Positions 7,022 to 16,423 of a stretch of 64,000 nt of DNA are shown one piece after another. The notes under the pieces are model-generated. The model made no database searches and had not been told where the DNA came from. It worked only from the letters and a program-made list of their open reading frames with translations. Source of the stretch: Kosakonia oryzendophytica (GTDB lineage Bacteria; Pseudomonadota; Gammaproteobacteria; Enterobacterales; Enterobacteriaceae); NCBI RefSeq assembly GCF_900094925.1, contig NZ_FMAY01000005.1, positions 273,240-337,239 on the forward strand. Direction: 5' to 3'. Positions within the stretch are counted from its first letter, which is position 1. Every line of letters begins with the position of its first letter. The translations under genes and the position numbers were made by a program.

Positions 7022-8332
7022 ATGAGTGAATTTATCGATGTGCTGCACTGGATAACCGTCAATATTTTCGGCGAAGCCTCCATTCTTATTGGTTTGATCG
7101 TCCTTCTCGGGCTGGTGTTACAGAAAAAACCGTTGGCGGATATCGTCTCCGGCACGCTGAAAGGCATTCTCGGTTTTCTGATTATTGGCGCAGGCGCAGG
7201 CATTATTGTCTCCGCCTTGCTGATTTTTCAGCCCATCTGGACCGAAGTGTTCGGTCTCAGTTCAATGAACCTAACGGACATTATGGGGCAGGTGAAATTC
7301 AGCGAACGCTACGGCAGCAGCGTAACCATTGCGATTGCAGCGGGTTTTGCCATTAACCTGCTGCTGGCGCGGCTCACCCCGTTCAAATATATCTACCTGA
7401 CCGGCCATATGATGTTCTGGACGACGATGATCTTTGCCGGGATCATGGTCAACACCAACCCAAACATCTCCGCAGTGCAGTTAACGCTGATGCTGTCGGT
7501 GATCATGGGGCTGTACTGGACGCTACAACCTGCGATGGTGCAACCGTGGGTGCGAAAAATCACCGGCAACGACAATGTCGCCCTCGGCCATACATCGGCC
7601 TCCGTCGCACTGCTGGGTGCGGTGTTCGGCACGCTCTTCGCTGCCAACAAAATTAACGCTGAAGATATTCAGGTACCGAAAAAACTCGGTTTCCTGCGCG
7701 ACTCCAACGTGGTCACCGCGTTAACCATGACGCTGTTGTTCTTTGTGGGCACCTTTATTCTGCAAATCAAAGCCACGCCGAAAGCGGCTGAAATCCTCTC
7801 CCAGTCGGGGGGGCTCAGTTTTTATATCTACGCCCTGAAACAGTCGCTGATCTTCACCGGCGGCATTGCTGTGGTCTTACTTGGGGTGAGGATGTTTATT
7901 GGCGAGATGGTGCCAGCGTTTAACGGCATTGGTTCACGGCTGGTGCCCGGCGCGAAACCGGCGCTTGATTGCCCGATTTTATTCAACTTTGCACCCAACG
8001 CGGTGGTGCTTGGCTTCGTTGGTGCCTTTATCGGTTCACTGTTGTGGCTAACGGTGATTGGTCGCTCCACGGGGTATGTGTTTATTCCCAGCATGATTGT
8101 TATTTTCTTCCATGCAGGCACGGCGGGGGTGTTTGGCAATATCACCGGCGGCTATAAAGGCGCGCTGCTGGCGGGGTTTGTCACCTCGACTGTGGTGGCG
8201 TGGGGGCAATACTTCTGCGTCAGCTTCTTTATCAACGACACCATTCCGGATACCGCGTTGTGGGCGGGTGATAGCGACATGTTTATGCTGGCACCGCTGA
8301 TCAGCGCGTTAACCCGTTTGCTGACCTTCTGA
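7022..8332 (+). CDS. PTS ascorbate-type transporter subunit IIC
   Basis: A 436-residue polytopic membrane protein of the UlaA family, with about ten to eleven hydrophobic segments. Family stretches are the IVLLGLVLQKKP loop early on, GFLIIGAGAGIIV, GHMMFWTTMIFAGIMVNTNP in the middle, and the later CPILFNFAPNAVVLGFVGAF. It imports and, with IIB, phosphorylates a sugar acid or lactone; the exact substrate is unknown. The ATG at 7022 is two bases after the IIB stop and has GAGGG upstream. Confidence 0.9.
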   Translation: MSEFIDVLHWITVNIFGEASILIGLIVLLGLVLQKKPLADIVSGTLKGILGFLIIGAGAGIIVSALLIFQPIWTEVFGLSSMNLTDIMGQVKFSERYGSSVTIAIAAGFAINLLLARLTPFKYIYLTGHMMFWTTMIFAGIMVNTNPNISAVQLTLMLSVIMGLYWTLQPAMVQPWVRKITGNDNVALGHTSASVALLGAVFGTLFAANKINAEDIQVPKKLGFLRDSNVVTALTMTLLFFVGTFILQIKATPKAAEILSQSGGLSFYIYALKQSLIFTGGIAVVLLGVRMFIGEMVPAFNGIGSRLVPGAKPALDCPILFNFAPNAVVLGFVGAFIGSLLWLTVIGRSTGYVFIPSMIVIFFHAGTAGVFGNITGGYKGALLAGFVTSTVVAWGQYFCVSFFINDTIPDTALWAGDSDMFMLAPLISALTRLLTF

Positions 8333-8341
8333 GGATCTGCG

Positions 8342-9082
8342 ATGAGCGACGCGCTGAACCACTACTATGCACAAATCCACCAGAAATTGCGGGAGCTGGA
8401 ACAACAACGCGACGTGATTGACCGGGCGGCAGAGATGATGTTCGACACCGTGTGCAACCAGCGCAATCTGTTTGTCTTTGGCGCCAGCCATGCCGGGATC
8501 CTGGCGGAGGAGATGAGCTACCGTGCCGGTGGGCTGGCGATCGTTAACCCGCTCTTTAACCCGGCGCTGATGCTTAACGTACGACCATTAACATTGACCA
8601 GCGCCGTGGAAAATGTTGAAGGGTTAGGGCGCGTCCTGGTGGAGAGCTCACCGCTACAGGCCGGCGATACGCTGCTTATCCACTCCGTATCGGGGCGCAA
8701 CGCCATTACTCTGGATGTGGCGATTTGCGCCCGCGAGCGCGGGGTGAATGTAGTGGCGATCACCAGCCTGGATACCGCTGCAAAGGTGACCTCACGCCAC
8801 TCCAGCGGCAAACTGCTGGCCACGGTGGCAGATGTGACCATTGATAATCTCTGCGAATACGGCGATGCCGCTGTCACCCTACCGGGAATGGCGCAGCGTG
8901 TCGCACCGTTGTCCACTATCATGGGGGCAACCATTGCCAACAGCCTGGTGCTGCGCTTATGCGAACGGATGCTGGAAATCGGCCTTACGCCGCCAGTACT
9001 GGCCAGTGCAAACATAGACGGTAATCAACAGATAAATCGGGATATACTGGAAAAATACAGGAGCCGGATACACTACCTCTGA
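8342..9082 (+). CDS. SIS-domain sugar-phosphate binding protein
   Basis: A 246-residue protein with a single SIS (sugar isomerase) domain. The first strand and phosphate loop read NLFVFGASHAGILAEEMSYRAGG near residues 41-63, the serine-rich loop LLIHSVSGRNAITLDVA is near 113, and VNVVAITSLDTA follows. It is a member of the UPF0309-like group that is common in PTS and ABC sugar operons, and it probably isomerises or senses the phosphorylated product. It starts 9 bases after IIC with GAGGATC upstream and is followed by the repressor gene. Confidence 0.82.
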   Translation: MSDALNHYYAQIHQKLRELEQQRDVIDRAAEMMFDTVCNQRNLFVFGASHAGILAEEMSYRAGGLAIVNPLFNPALMLNVRPLTLTSAVENVEGLGRVLVESSPLQAGDTLLIHSVSGRNAITLDVAICARERGVNVVAITSLDTAAKVTSRHSSGKLLATVADVTIDNLCEYGDAAVTLPGMAQRVAPLSTIMGATIANSLVLRLCERMLEIGLTPPVLASANIDGNQQINRDILEKYRSRIHYL

Positions 9083-9096
9083 AGCGGAGTTGAAGT

Positions 9097-9846
9097 ATGT
9101 TTGAGTCTGACGGACTCCCACTTTACCTGAAGATCAAAGAGATTATTCTGCAACGGATTATCTCGTTTACCTATGATGACAGACTGCCCGGTGAACTGCT
9201 GCTGGCGGAAGAGTTTCAGGTGGCACGCGGTACGATCAAACAGGCCATCGATGCGCTGGTCAGCATCGGGATGGTGTACCGCGAGCAGGGAAAAGGCACC
9301 TTTATTAACCGTGATGCGCTGCTCAAACACTACACCGACCTGCCGGATACGCTGGTCTCGTTTGTTGATCCGCAGCCCGTGCATCTGGAGGTTATTTCTC
9401 TCTTTCCTTCCATGGCAGACAGCGTGGTAGCCGAGAAAATGGGGCTAAGCCTTGGCCATCAGGTCGTGCGACTTGAACGGGTAATGATGCAAAACACGCA
9501 GGTCGTCGGGCATGTAATCAGCTGGCTCAACGGCCGGATTTATACCGATATCAGCCATATTGATGGCGCGCGTTCGCTGCACGGGCAATTACGCGAAACC
9601 TTTGGCTATGCGCCGACACGCGCCCATGAACAATACATGCCGGTGGTGAGCGACAACGCGCTGGCTAAACAGCTCAACGTGGCGGTGGGCAGCCCACTAT
9701 TACGCATCGAGCGGATTGCCAGTAACCTGGATGATGTGGTGTTTGAATACAGCGTCAGCCATGTGAAAGGGGCGTCGCTATCCCTGCGAGTTGCAACCAG
9801 TCAGAGTGCGGGGAATGCGCAATGGAGTTGCGCTGTTTCCTGGTAA
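9097..9846 (+). CDS. GntR-family regulator (HutC/UTRA subfamily), probable operon repressor
   Basis: A 249-residue regulator. Residues 1-70 form the GntR winged helix, with LPGELLLAEEFQVARGTIKQAIDAL spanning the recognition helix and a wing that ends REQGKGTFI. The rest is a UTRA ligand-binding domain (EVISLFPSMADSVVAEKMGL... then VFEYSVSHVKG), the type that binds sugar-phosphates. It is the last gene of the operon (GGAGTTGAAGT before the ATG), and the palindrome at 4484-4507 over the operon promoter is its likely target. Confidence 0.9.
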   Translation: MFESDGLPLYLKIKEIILQRIISFTYDDRLPGELLLAEEFQVARGTIKQAIDALVSIGMVYREQGKGTFINRDALLKHYTDLPDTLVSFVDPQPVHLEVISLFPSMADSVVAEKMGLSLGHQVVRLERVMMQNTQVVGHVISWLNGRIYTDISHIDGARSLHGQLRETFGYAPTRAHEQYMPVVSDNALAKQLNVAVGSPLLRIERIASNLDDVVFEYSVSHVKGASLSLRVATSQSAGNAQWSCAVSW

Positions 9847-9888
9847 CAGATCGTCACAAGACCCACGCGGTTACGCCTGAAATGAAAA

Positions 9889-9921
9889 GGCCTGAGTCCG
9901 CTCACATCACGTACCCAGGCC
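9889..9921 (-). terminator. Terminator-like hairpin for the DUF2135/TPR gene
   Basis: GGCCTGAGT (9889-9897) pairs with ACCCAGGCC (9913-9921) with one G-U pair. Reading on the minus strand, the stem is followed by TTTTCATTTC, so it can end transcripts of the gene that stops at 9989. Confidence 0.5.
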
Positions 9922-9939
9922 ATAAACGCCGCTCAATGT

Positions 9940-9980
9940 GACTGCCCGGTTTGACAGGGCAGTCCATGTTTTCTGCTTTT
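9940..9980 (+). terminator. Intrinsic terminator of the PTS/lactonase operon
   Basis: Perfect 8-bp arms GACTGCCC (9940-9947) and GGGCAGTC (9957-9964) with a 9-base loop, followed on the plus strand by a T-rich tract (CATGTTTTCTGCTTTTA). It lies about 95 bases after the GntR stop. Confidence 0.65.
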
Positions 9981-9988
9981 ACCGGATA

Positions 9989-11176
9989 TTAGTGGATAAG
10001 CCCCTGAACACGGGTAATGGCGTTGTCATACACCGTATTGGCTTTTTCATTACGGGCCGCCTGGTAATATCTCAGCGCTTGCTGATAATCACCCGCCGTT
10101 TCGTAAATTTTGCCGATGTTATAATTTGCCCCGGCACGAACCGTTGGCGCACCTGCGCCGCTGGCTAATGCCAGCGCTTTACGGTTGGCCCACAGTGCTT
10201 CCGCCGTGCGACCGGCTTTCTGATACACCAGCCCCAGGTTGCCGTATGCCTTGCCGTTATCCGCCCACGCGTTGACGGCCGCCGTGAACTGCGCGATCGC
10301 CTGATCGTAATCATTTTGCTGGTAAGCCGCTTCTCCCAACAGGTTGAAATTACGCGACGCGCTCATATCCTGTTGTGACCAACCCGCATTGTGCGACGCG
10401 GTCCAGGCGTCTGCCAACGCAGGCGAGAGGAGCGTGCCGATGTTCGCGGAGTCGGTCGTCACCCCTTCAATTTTGTTGATATCGACAAAGTCGCCCGATG
10501 GGGTGATTTTAAATACCGTCCACAGATTCCCGGTCTGATGCTGCGGAACATAATAGGTTCTCACCAGCGATTCACCGACGTAGACAAACACTTTCGCCTG
10601 GCTTTCGGACAAGCGTGTCGTGCCCGGATTTAAGCGATCGGTAAAGTCATGGATAGCGTAGACATAGGACTGACCATTCTGCCGTGCTGTCAGGGTGATG
10701 GTTTCAGGACCATAACTGTCTGTATCGTCAACATCCAGATTGCCGTTATCACCCTCTTGATGGTCGAAATAAATATGGTTGCCCGGATAAACAATATGCG
10801 AATCCAGATCCTCAGGCTGCGCTCCCCAGGTTAAGACCACACGCATACTGTCCAGCCCGCTCAGTACCGGGCTTAACGCATACGACATGCCGTTACAGGG
10901 GCATTTCACCACCAGATTTGAATAACCGTTTTTTTTGACAATCAGCAGCGTGTCGCTGGTATCGGGCAACGCGCTCTCCAGTACGGCCTGTCCCTGTGCG
11001 TTCGTCGTCGCCTTGATCGCGCTTTCACCGTTTCGTTGCAGCATAAGCTGTGCATCGGGGATTTTCGCGTCTTTGACCACGGCGCTCAGAATTTCAACCT
11101 GGGTTGTGCTGGCCGAACCATAGCCAGACAACAGAAAAAGCGGTACAAGCAGCCATGACTTCATATTACTCTTCAT
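9989..11176 (-). CDS. Exported DUF2135 and TPR-repeat protein
   Basis: A 395-residue protein with an N-terminal signal peptide (LLVPLFLLSGYGSAS). Residues about 25-95 look like a carboxypeptidase-regulatory-like beta domain (AQLMLQRNG...TNAQGQAV). Residues about 110-210 match the DUF2135/YfaP pattern, with LTWGAQPEDLDSHIVYPGNH and DDTDSYGPETITL. The C-terminal third carries TPR units (ASRNFNLLGEAAYQQNDYDQA, AYGNLGLVYQKAGRTAEAL, NYNIGKIYETAGDYQQAL). It is probably an envelope protein of unknown role. AAGGGA precedes the ATG at 11176; a second ATG four codons later also has a GAAGAG site. It runs with the alginate lyase gene, but 215 bases separate them. Confidence 0.8.
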   Translation of the reverse strand: MKSNMKSWLLVPLFLLSGYGSASTTQVEILSAVVKDAKIPDAQLMLQRNGESAIKATTNAQGQAVLESALPDTSDTLLIVKKNGYSNLVVKCPCNGMSYALSPVLSGLDSMRVVLTWGAQPEDLDSHIVYPGNHIYFDHQEGDNGNLDVDDTDSYGPETITLTARQNGQSYVYAIHDFTDRLNPGTTRLSESQAKVFVYVGESLVRTYYVPQHQTGNLWTVFKITPSGDFVDINKIEGVTTDSANIGTLLSPALADAWTASHNAGWSQQDMSASRNFNLLGEAAYQQNDYDQAIAQFTAAVNAWADNGKAYGNLGLVYQKAGRTAEALWANRKALALASGAGAPTVRAGANYNIGKIYETAGDYQQALRYYQAARNEKANTVYDNAITRVQGLIH

Positions 11177-11391
11177 TTAATCCCTTAATATCCTGGCAAA
11201 TTTATGCCCTGTTACGTTGTCATCATCTCCCCGTCCGGTTATCGGCGACCGGAGGAGGAGGTAAAAAGCTGGCGAACAGTCATACCGCATTCTGCTCACT
11301 CAGCCAATTTGAACTATTCGCGCGGATTATACTTACCGCAACACCATGAACAAAATGCATTTTTACGAACCCTGCGTGTGGCAGTGCGCGG

Positions 11392-12495
11392 TTAATCATG
11401 CCCGTCGTGTTTCGCCGCGAACAGATGCGTCATATCGCCGCCCATTCGGGTATTTTGTAGCGGTCTGAGCGCCGTGATGCGCTGGTTTAACGCTGTATCA
11501 CACCGCTGAAGCTGGCACCAGGCCTCCAGCCAGGCCAGGTTGGTTGTGTGCTGTAAAAAAGCGCGATCCTGCGTTACCCCGGTTTGCTGTGCATAGGGGG
11601 CGGGGTCATCCAGCGAAGCAATGATTTTCGCGCCCAGCCGTTGTAATGCCTGGTTGTTTTCTGCCGTCACATCCACACCGTTCGCCCGCGCAAACAGGGC
11701 GATCATCACCAACGGCTGTATCGCGTAATTATGATAGGAAAAGGCCCGCTGTCGGCGGCGTAATTCATTGGGTAAAAATCCCTGTGCATCCACTTGCTGC
11801 ATAGCGGTGCGGTAAATCGCCAGTGACGAGTCAAACAGATCCTGACGTTGGGTGACCACCGCAGTTGACATCAGTGCCCAGGCAGCCCAGTAGCTGTGGT
11901 TATTGACTTTATCCAGCGGCAGATCGCGCCATTCACTGGCAGTTAACGTAGCCAACTGGCTCAACCAGCGCGTGACGGTTTCCTGCTGCGCAGCATAAGC
12001 GGCAAGCGGGTGCGCCGGTGAGAAAACCAGTTGTAACCACGCCGAGGAGAAACTTGCCAGTGCCCATTTGCGCAGAGACTTGCCGGTATGATTCGCCGCT
12101 GCACCAGTTAATGCACCTGCGTTAGCCCACGCGCTAAGTGTGTTAACAACACAGGCGACATAACGCGGATCGCCGCTGCGTGCCCAGGCGATCACCTGCT
12201 TACTGACCAGACTCTCCATGGCAGTAATGTTTTGGGTTTGATCACGAAACGCAGCTTCAGCCTGCGGGTTAAGCGTGGCACGGGCGCTGTCGGAGCCTTC
12301 GTATTTACTGCGGAAATCGAGCGTGCCGGTAAACGGCGTGGGAACGGCAGGGCAGTTGACCGTTTTTGCTGCATCAACCCGATGCGCGGGCGGCTGCATA
12401 AAACCGGAAGGGGGGTGTAAACTGTCGGCAGCATGGGCCGCCACCGACAGGACAAACGACAAAAGAAACATCAGGACTGCTTTGCAGGGAACCAT
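11392..12495 (-). CDS. algL: Periplasmic alginate lyase, polysaccharide lyase family 5 (AlgL-like)
   Basis: A 367-residue exported protein with a clear signal peptide ending AAHA. It matches the AlgL family of mannuronate-preferring lyases across its length: FRSKYEGSDSARATLNP near residue 60, HTGKSLRKWAL near 140, the catalytic-centre NNHSYWAAWALMSTAVVT near 200, and QGFLPNELRRRQRAFSYHNYA near 235, which includes the active-site Tyr. Pseudomonas and Azotobacter AlgL serve inside an alginate-synthesis operon, but no such genes are present here, so this copy stands alone and may degrade alginate or acetylated mannuronate polymers from outside. It lies 44 bases after the chemoreceptor stop and may share its transcript. 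Confidence 0.93.
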   Translation of the reverse strand: MVPCKAVLMFLLSFVLSVAAHAADSLHPPSGFMQPPAHRVDAAKTVNCPAVPTPFTGTLDFRSKYEGSDSARATLNPQAEAAFRDQTQNITAMESLVSKQVIAWARSGDPRYVACVVNTLSAWANAGALTGAAANHTGKSLRKWALASFSSAWLQLVFSPAHPLAAYAAQQETVTRWLSQLATLTASEWRDLPLDKVNNHSYWAAWALMSTAVVTQRQDLFDSSLAIYRTAMQQVDAQGFLPNELRRRQRAFSYHNYAIQPLVMIALFARANGVDVTAENNQALQRLGAKIIASLDDPAPYAQQTGVTQDRAFLQHTTNLAWLEAWCQLQRCDTALNQRITALRPLQNTRMGGDMTHLFAAKHDGHD

Positions 12496-12539
12496 GCTGC
12501 GCCTCTTTTCCGCAACGGAGTCCGTGACTATAGCAGGGA

Positions 12540-14078
12540 TCAGTTACCGCCAAAAACATGTACCGCGCGATGCAGACGGGCGGCGCGTTCAGAGAGATCT
12601 TCAGCGGCGCTGGTCACCTGTTCCACCATCCCGGTGTTGTTGTGCGTCATTGTGCCGATGCGGGAAACCGACTGGTTAATCAACTCCAGTGCCTGCGTTT
12701 GTTCATGCGTAGCAACGCCAATCTCTTTGATCATGGTCGACATATTAATCACGCTGTCAATCATGGCTGTCAGGTGCGTTTCCGTCTTCTCAACCATTTC
12801 CACGCCGCTTTTCACATTCGCCACGTTATGCTCGATCAACGACTGAATTTCCCGCGCGGCGGAAGCGGAGTGCTGCGCCAGATTGCGCACTTCGGCGGCC
12901 ACGACGGCAAAACCACGACCGGATTCCCCCGCACGCGCCGCTTCTACTGCCGCGTTCAGTGCCAGGATATTGGTCTGGAAGGCAATACTGTCAATCACAC
13001 CAATGATGTCGACGATTTTATTGTTGTCCGCAGAGACAGCCTGCATCATGGCGATGGTTTTCTTCATCACGTCGCCGCTATTCATGGCACTGGCGCTGGT
13101 TTCATCGGCACGGGCCATCGCATCGGACGCCGTTTCCGCCGTTTGCCGCACCGCGCTGGCGATCTCTTCCACCGCCGCCGCAGTTTGATGCAAGTCAGCG
13201 GAGGTTTCTTCTGTGCGTTTTTGCAAGGACTCGCCTTCGCTGGTAATGCGCCCGCTAATGGTACGAATACCGTTAATCTGTGCGGAAACATCCCCAACCA
13301 GCGAGCTGAGATTTAACCCGGATTGGTTAACCAGTCGCATCAACAAACCAATTTCATCCACGCGGTTAAAATGCCGGTAGTCGGCTTTACGCCCGGAAAC
13401 CACTTTCTGCATTTGCGACAAAACTATTTTCAGCGGGCGAGATATTTGGCTCTGCAAAAAAACGGAAAGCAGTCCGAGGATAATAATTGATGCACCCGCT
13501 TTGGTCGCAGCATTCAAGTCCGTATATTGTAATGCGACCAGAAGAGCAGCCGTAATTATGGTACCGAAATTGATACGTTTTGAAACATTGATGCGCTGAA
13601 AAAGAGATAAAAAAGAAAATAAACCACGGCGTACCACCAGCCCTTTATAGAAACGATACCCTTTAAGTTTATTCTCATTAACTTGTTGATAGAGTGCCGA
13701 ACTGGCATCCACTTCTGCACGTTCAGGAATATTACGCACAGAGATATAACCGGTTAACTGCCCCTGCTGATAAATAGGGGTAACGTTGGCACGAACCCAG
13801 TAGTGGTCGCCGTTCTGGCGACGGTTCTTCACCATCCCGGTCCAGCTGTCGCCCTGTTGAATAGTAAACCACATATCGCCAAATGCCGCAGGGGGCATAT
13901 CCGGGTGGCGAATAATATTATGTGCCGCCCCCATTAATTGATCTTCATTAAATCCGCTGGCGTCAATAAATGCCGTATTGGCATAAGTAATATGGCTGTG
14001 CGTATCGGTTGTCGACAGCAACGTCGTACCGTCGTTAAGCAAAAACTCTTTTTGTGTAACGTGAGTGTTACGCTTCAT
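12540..14078 (-). CDS. Aer-like PAS-domain methyl-accepting chemoreceptor
   Basis: A 512-residue aerotaxis-type transducer. Residues about 10-110 form a PAS domain closely like that of E. coli Aer ([50 protein letters not shown]), which in Aer binds FAD. A membrane anchor follows (two adjacent hydrophobic stretches near 160-200), then a HAMP-like region. The signalling tip is intact: [40 protein letters not shown]. There is no C-terminal NWETF-type tether. GGAG precedes the ATG at 14078. A sigma-28-type promoter lies at 14194-14221, so it is probably expressed with the flagellar late genes. It may respond to redox or energy state. Confidence 0.92.
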   Translation of the reverse strand: MKRNTHVTQKEFLLNDGTTLLSTTDTHSHITYANTAFIDASGFNEDQLMGAAHNIIRHPDMPPAAFGDMWFTIQQGDSWTGMVKNRRQNGDHYWVRANVTPIYQQGQLTGYISVRNIPERAEVDASSALYQQVNENKLKGYRFYKGLVVRRGLFSFLSLFQRINVSKRINFGTIITAALLVALQYTDLNAATKAGASIIILGLLSVFLQSQISRPLKIVLSQMQKVVSGRKADYRHFNRVDEIGLLMRLVNQSGLNLSSLVGDVSAQINGIRTISGRITSEGESLQKRTEETSADLHQTAAAVEEIASAVRQTAETASDAMARADETSASAMNSGDVMKKTIAMMQAVSADNNKIVDIIGVIDSIAFQTNILALNAAVEAARAGESGRGFAVVAAEVRNLAQHSASAAREIQSLIEHNVANVKSGVEMVEKTETHLTAMIDSVINMSTMIKEIGVATHEQTQALELINQSVSRIGTMTHNNTGMVEQVTSAAEDLSERAARLHRAVHVFGGN

Positions 14079-14193
14079 GAAAAAAACTCCACGATGGACC
14101 GCAATCAATGAGTTTTGCTGACGCGGTAATACGTGTGATTAATTTACCGGCCAGTGACTGTTGTTCGTTATTACCTGTGCATTTTCTACGAAC

Positions 14194-14221
14194 TTATCGG
14201 CAACGGAAAGTAGCAACATTA
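14194..14221 (-). promoter_or_regulatory. Sigma-28 (FliA) type promoter for the Aer-like gene
   Basis: On the minus strand a perfect -10 GCCGATAA (14194-14201) is preceded at a 12-base spacing by TAATGTTG (14214-14221), which matches TAAAGTTT at six of eight positions. It lies about 115 bases upstream of the chemoreceptor ATG. Confidence 0.75.
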
Positions 14222-14591
14222 AATATTTTTTTAGTCATGCTTACGCCTTAACTTTTAAATATTGTTATGATTTTGCGACAAAAAAAAGACTGATTAAAAT
14301 CTTCGGCGAGATAAGTAAATCCTTAAGCTAAATTATCAGCCAGACATCCGATAAAGCATGAAAAATAATCGCAGAACAAACAGAAATGTTAACAGGAAAA
14401 ATAGCTGTATTTACATTAAAACACTATTTCAAAGCCCACAATGCCGTGCAACTTGCTGCTCAGTAATACAGCAATACTTAAATCGTATGACAACAGAGCG
14501 GATAAAGACATGATAATTTACAGGGTTAATAAGAAGGGTATCGCTTATTTTTACGGCGGTCACCGGCGGCGGAATATCCGCCGCCGGGAGA
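14222..14591. other. AT-rich intergenic stretch without a gene
   Basis: About 370 bases between the chemoreceptor promoter and the end of the amino-acid transporter operon. It is AT-rich and contains no convincing frame or ribosome site. GGCGGCGGAATATCCGCCGCCGG-like arms near 14560-14587 (GCGGCGGA/TCCGCCGC) form a hairpin just past the ATPase stop that could end the transporter transcript. Confidence 0.5.
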
Positions 14592-15347
14592 TTAATGGCT
14601 GAGGATTTGATCGAGGAACTGGCGGGTACGCGGATGCGCCGGTTGTGTAAAGAACGTTTCTGGCGCAGCAGACTCGACAATGCGACCCTCCGCCATCAGG
14701 ATCACATTGTCCGCCACGGTACGCGCAAAACCCATCTCGTGCGTCACCACAATCATGGTCATGCCGCTCTCCGCCAGATCAAGCATCACATCCAGCACCT
14801 CTTTGATCATTTCCGGATCGAGCGCCGAGGTCGGCTCATCAAACAGCATGATTTCCGGCTGCATACACAGGGCGCGGGCAATCGCCACACGCTGCTGTTG
14901 CCCACCAGACAATTGCAGTGGAAACTTATGCGCCTGGTTGGCTATGTGCACCTTTTCCAGATAGTGCATCGCCAGTTCTGTCGCCTGCGTTCGCGTCATC
15001 TTGCGCACCAGCGTCGGCCCGATAATCAGGTTATCCAGCACGCTTAAATGCGGGAACAGATTAAACTGCTGGAACAGCATGCCAATGCTCAAACGGATCC
15101 GGCTGATGTTGCGCACGTTGTCATTCATTTCGATGCCGTTCACCAGAATCTGCCCCTTCTGATGCTCTTCAAGACGGTTAATACAACGGATAAGCGTCGA
15201 TTTACCGGAACCGGACGGGCCGCAGATCACCACACGTTCGCCTTTTTTCACGCTCAGCGACACCTCGTCCAGCACCTGGAATTTCCCGTACCATTTGCTG
15301 ACCGATTTCATCTCAATTATCGCATCGCGCGATGTTATGTCCTGCAT
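14592..15347 (-). CDS. Polar amino-acid ABC transporter ATP-binding protein (AapP/GlnQ type)
   Basis: A 251-residue ATPase of the polar amino-acid uptake family. Walker A is GPSGSGKST near residue 39, the Q loop is [12 protein letters not shown] near 90, the signature is [15 protein letters not shown] near 145 and Walker B is [14 protein letters not shown] near 166, with the switch His in VVTHEMG. The ATG overlaps the stop of the upstream permease gene by one base (TGATG), which indicates coupling. It powers the two-permease J-Q-M-P type importer encoded here. Confidence 0.95.
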   Translation of the reverse strand: MQDITSRDAIIEMKSVSKWYGKFQVLDEVSLSVKKGERVVICGPSGSGKSTLIRCINRLEEHQKGQILVNGIEMNDNVRNISRIRLSIGMLFQQFNLFPHLSVLDNLIIGPTLVRKMTRTQATELAMHYLEKVHIANQAHKFPLQLSGGQQQRVAIARALCMQPEIMLFDEPTSALDPEMIKEVLDVMLDLAESGMTMIVVTHEMGFARTVADNVILMAEGRIVESAAPETFFTQPAHPRTRQFLDQILSH

Positions 15348-16417
15348 CAGGAGACTCCTTCAGGGTTACGGCGGGCATCAATACGTCCTTCCACCCACAT
15401 CGCATAGCGAGAGAGCAAAAAGCCGAATAATAAATACAACGAGGCAATAAACACATATGACTCGATATAGTAGCGACGCCACTGCGGATCCTGCATCACC
15501 GCGCTGGTGGCCGTCAGCACATCAAACAGACCAATAATGATCACAAACGAGGTATTTTTCATCGCGGCGATAATATGGTTGGTCACCGCGGGCAGGCAGA
15601 TACGCAAAGCCTGCGGCAGAATGATTTTGGTGGTGGTGTGCCAGTAACCGAGGTTCAGCACTGCCGCCGCTTCATACTGACCACGAGGGACCGATTGCAA
15701 ACCGCCGCGGATCACTTCCGCCTGGTAACAGGCAAAGAACAACGCAATACCAATGATAATGCGCAGCAGTTTATTGACTTCCATATCCGCCGGTAAAAAC
15801 AGCGGAAAAACATTCACCGCCACAAACAGGATGGTGATCAGCGGCACGCCGCGCAGCCCTTCAATAAATACCACCGACAAGCCGCGCAAGAAGGGCAACG
15901 GTGAGCGCCGCCCAAGTGCCAGCATCACAGAGACGGGCATACCAATAATCACCGTGCCGGAAAAAAGCAGTAGCGTCAGCGGCAGGCCGCCCCAGTCCGC
16001 AGAGGGCACCGGTTTCAGACCGAATACGCCACCGCTCATCAGTGCCGACATTGTCGCCAGCGCGATGAGCCACAACGGCCATAACAGGCGCGAATGCCAG
16101 CAGGCGGGGGAAAGCGACACGCCAACAGTAATAAACCACACCAGCATTGCCAGCGCCGCACGCCACTGTTCATCATAGGGATACAGGCCGAACAGAATAG
16201 GGCGATACTTCTCGCCAATCACCGCCCAGCATGCGCCAGTCGCCGCCCGACATTGCTCCACATTACCGCTCAGCCCGACAGCGTTAATGACGCCCCAGCG
16301 CAGCAATGATGTTCCCACCATCAGGATCACTGTCAGCAGCAGAAGTGTCAGTACCGTTTGCAAAATGCTGCTGAAAAGATGACGTCGCAGCCAGAAAAGC
16401 ACAGGGTTTTGCATCAC
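15347..16417 (-). CDS. Amino-acid ABC transporter permease (AapM type)
   Basis: A 356-residue membrane protein with an N-terminal hydrophobic segment, a large periplasmic loop near residues 45-90, and about five to six more helices. The EAA-type loop contacting the ATPase is seen at [20 protein letters not shown]...[12 protein letters not shown] near residues 230-265. The extended N-terminal region distinguishes AapM-like permeases from the shorter HisM/GlnP type. It is co-transcribed with the AapQ-like gene, six bases away. Confidence 0.93.
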   Translation of the reverse strand: MMQNPVLFWLRRHLFSSILQTVLTLLLLTVILMVGTSLLRWGVINAVGLSGNVEQCRAATGACWAVIGEKYRPILFGLYPYDEQWRAALAMLVWFITVGVSLSPACWHSRLLWPLWLIALATMSALMSGGVFGLKPVPSADWGGLPLTLLLFSGTVIIGMPVSVMLALGRRSPLPFLRGLSVVFIEGLRGVPLITILFVAVNVFPLFLPADMEVNKLLRIIIGIALFFACYQAEVIRGGLQSVPRGQYEAAAVLNLGYWHTTTKIILPQALRICLPAVTNHIIAAMKNTSFVIIIGLFDVLTATSAVMQDPQWRRYYIESYVFIASLYLLFGFLLSRYAMWVEGRIDARRNPEGVS

Positions 16418-16423
16418 GGTTCC

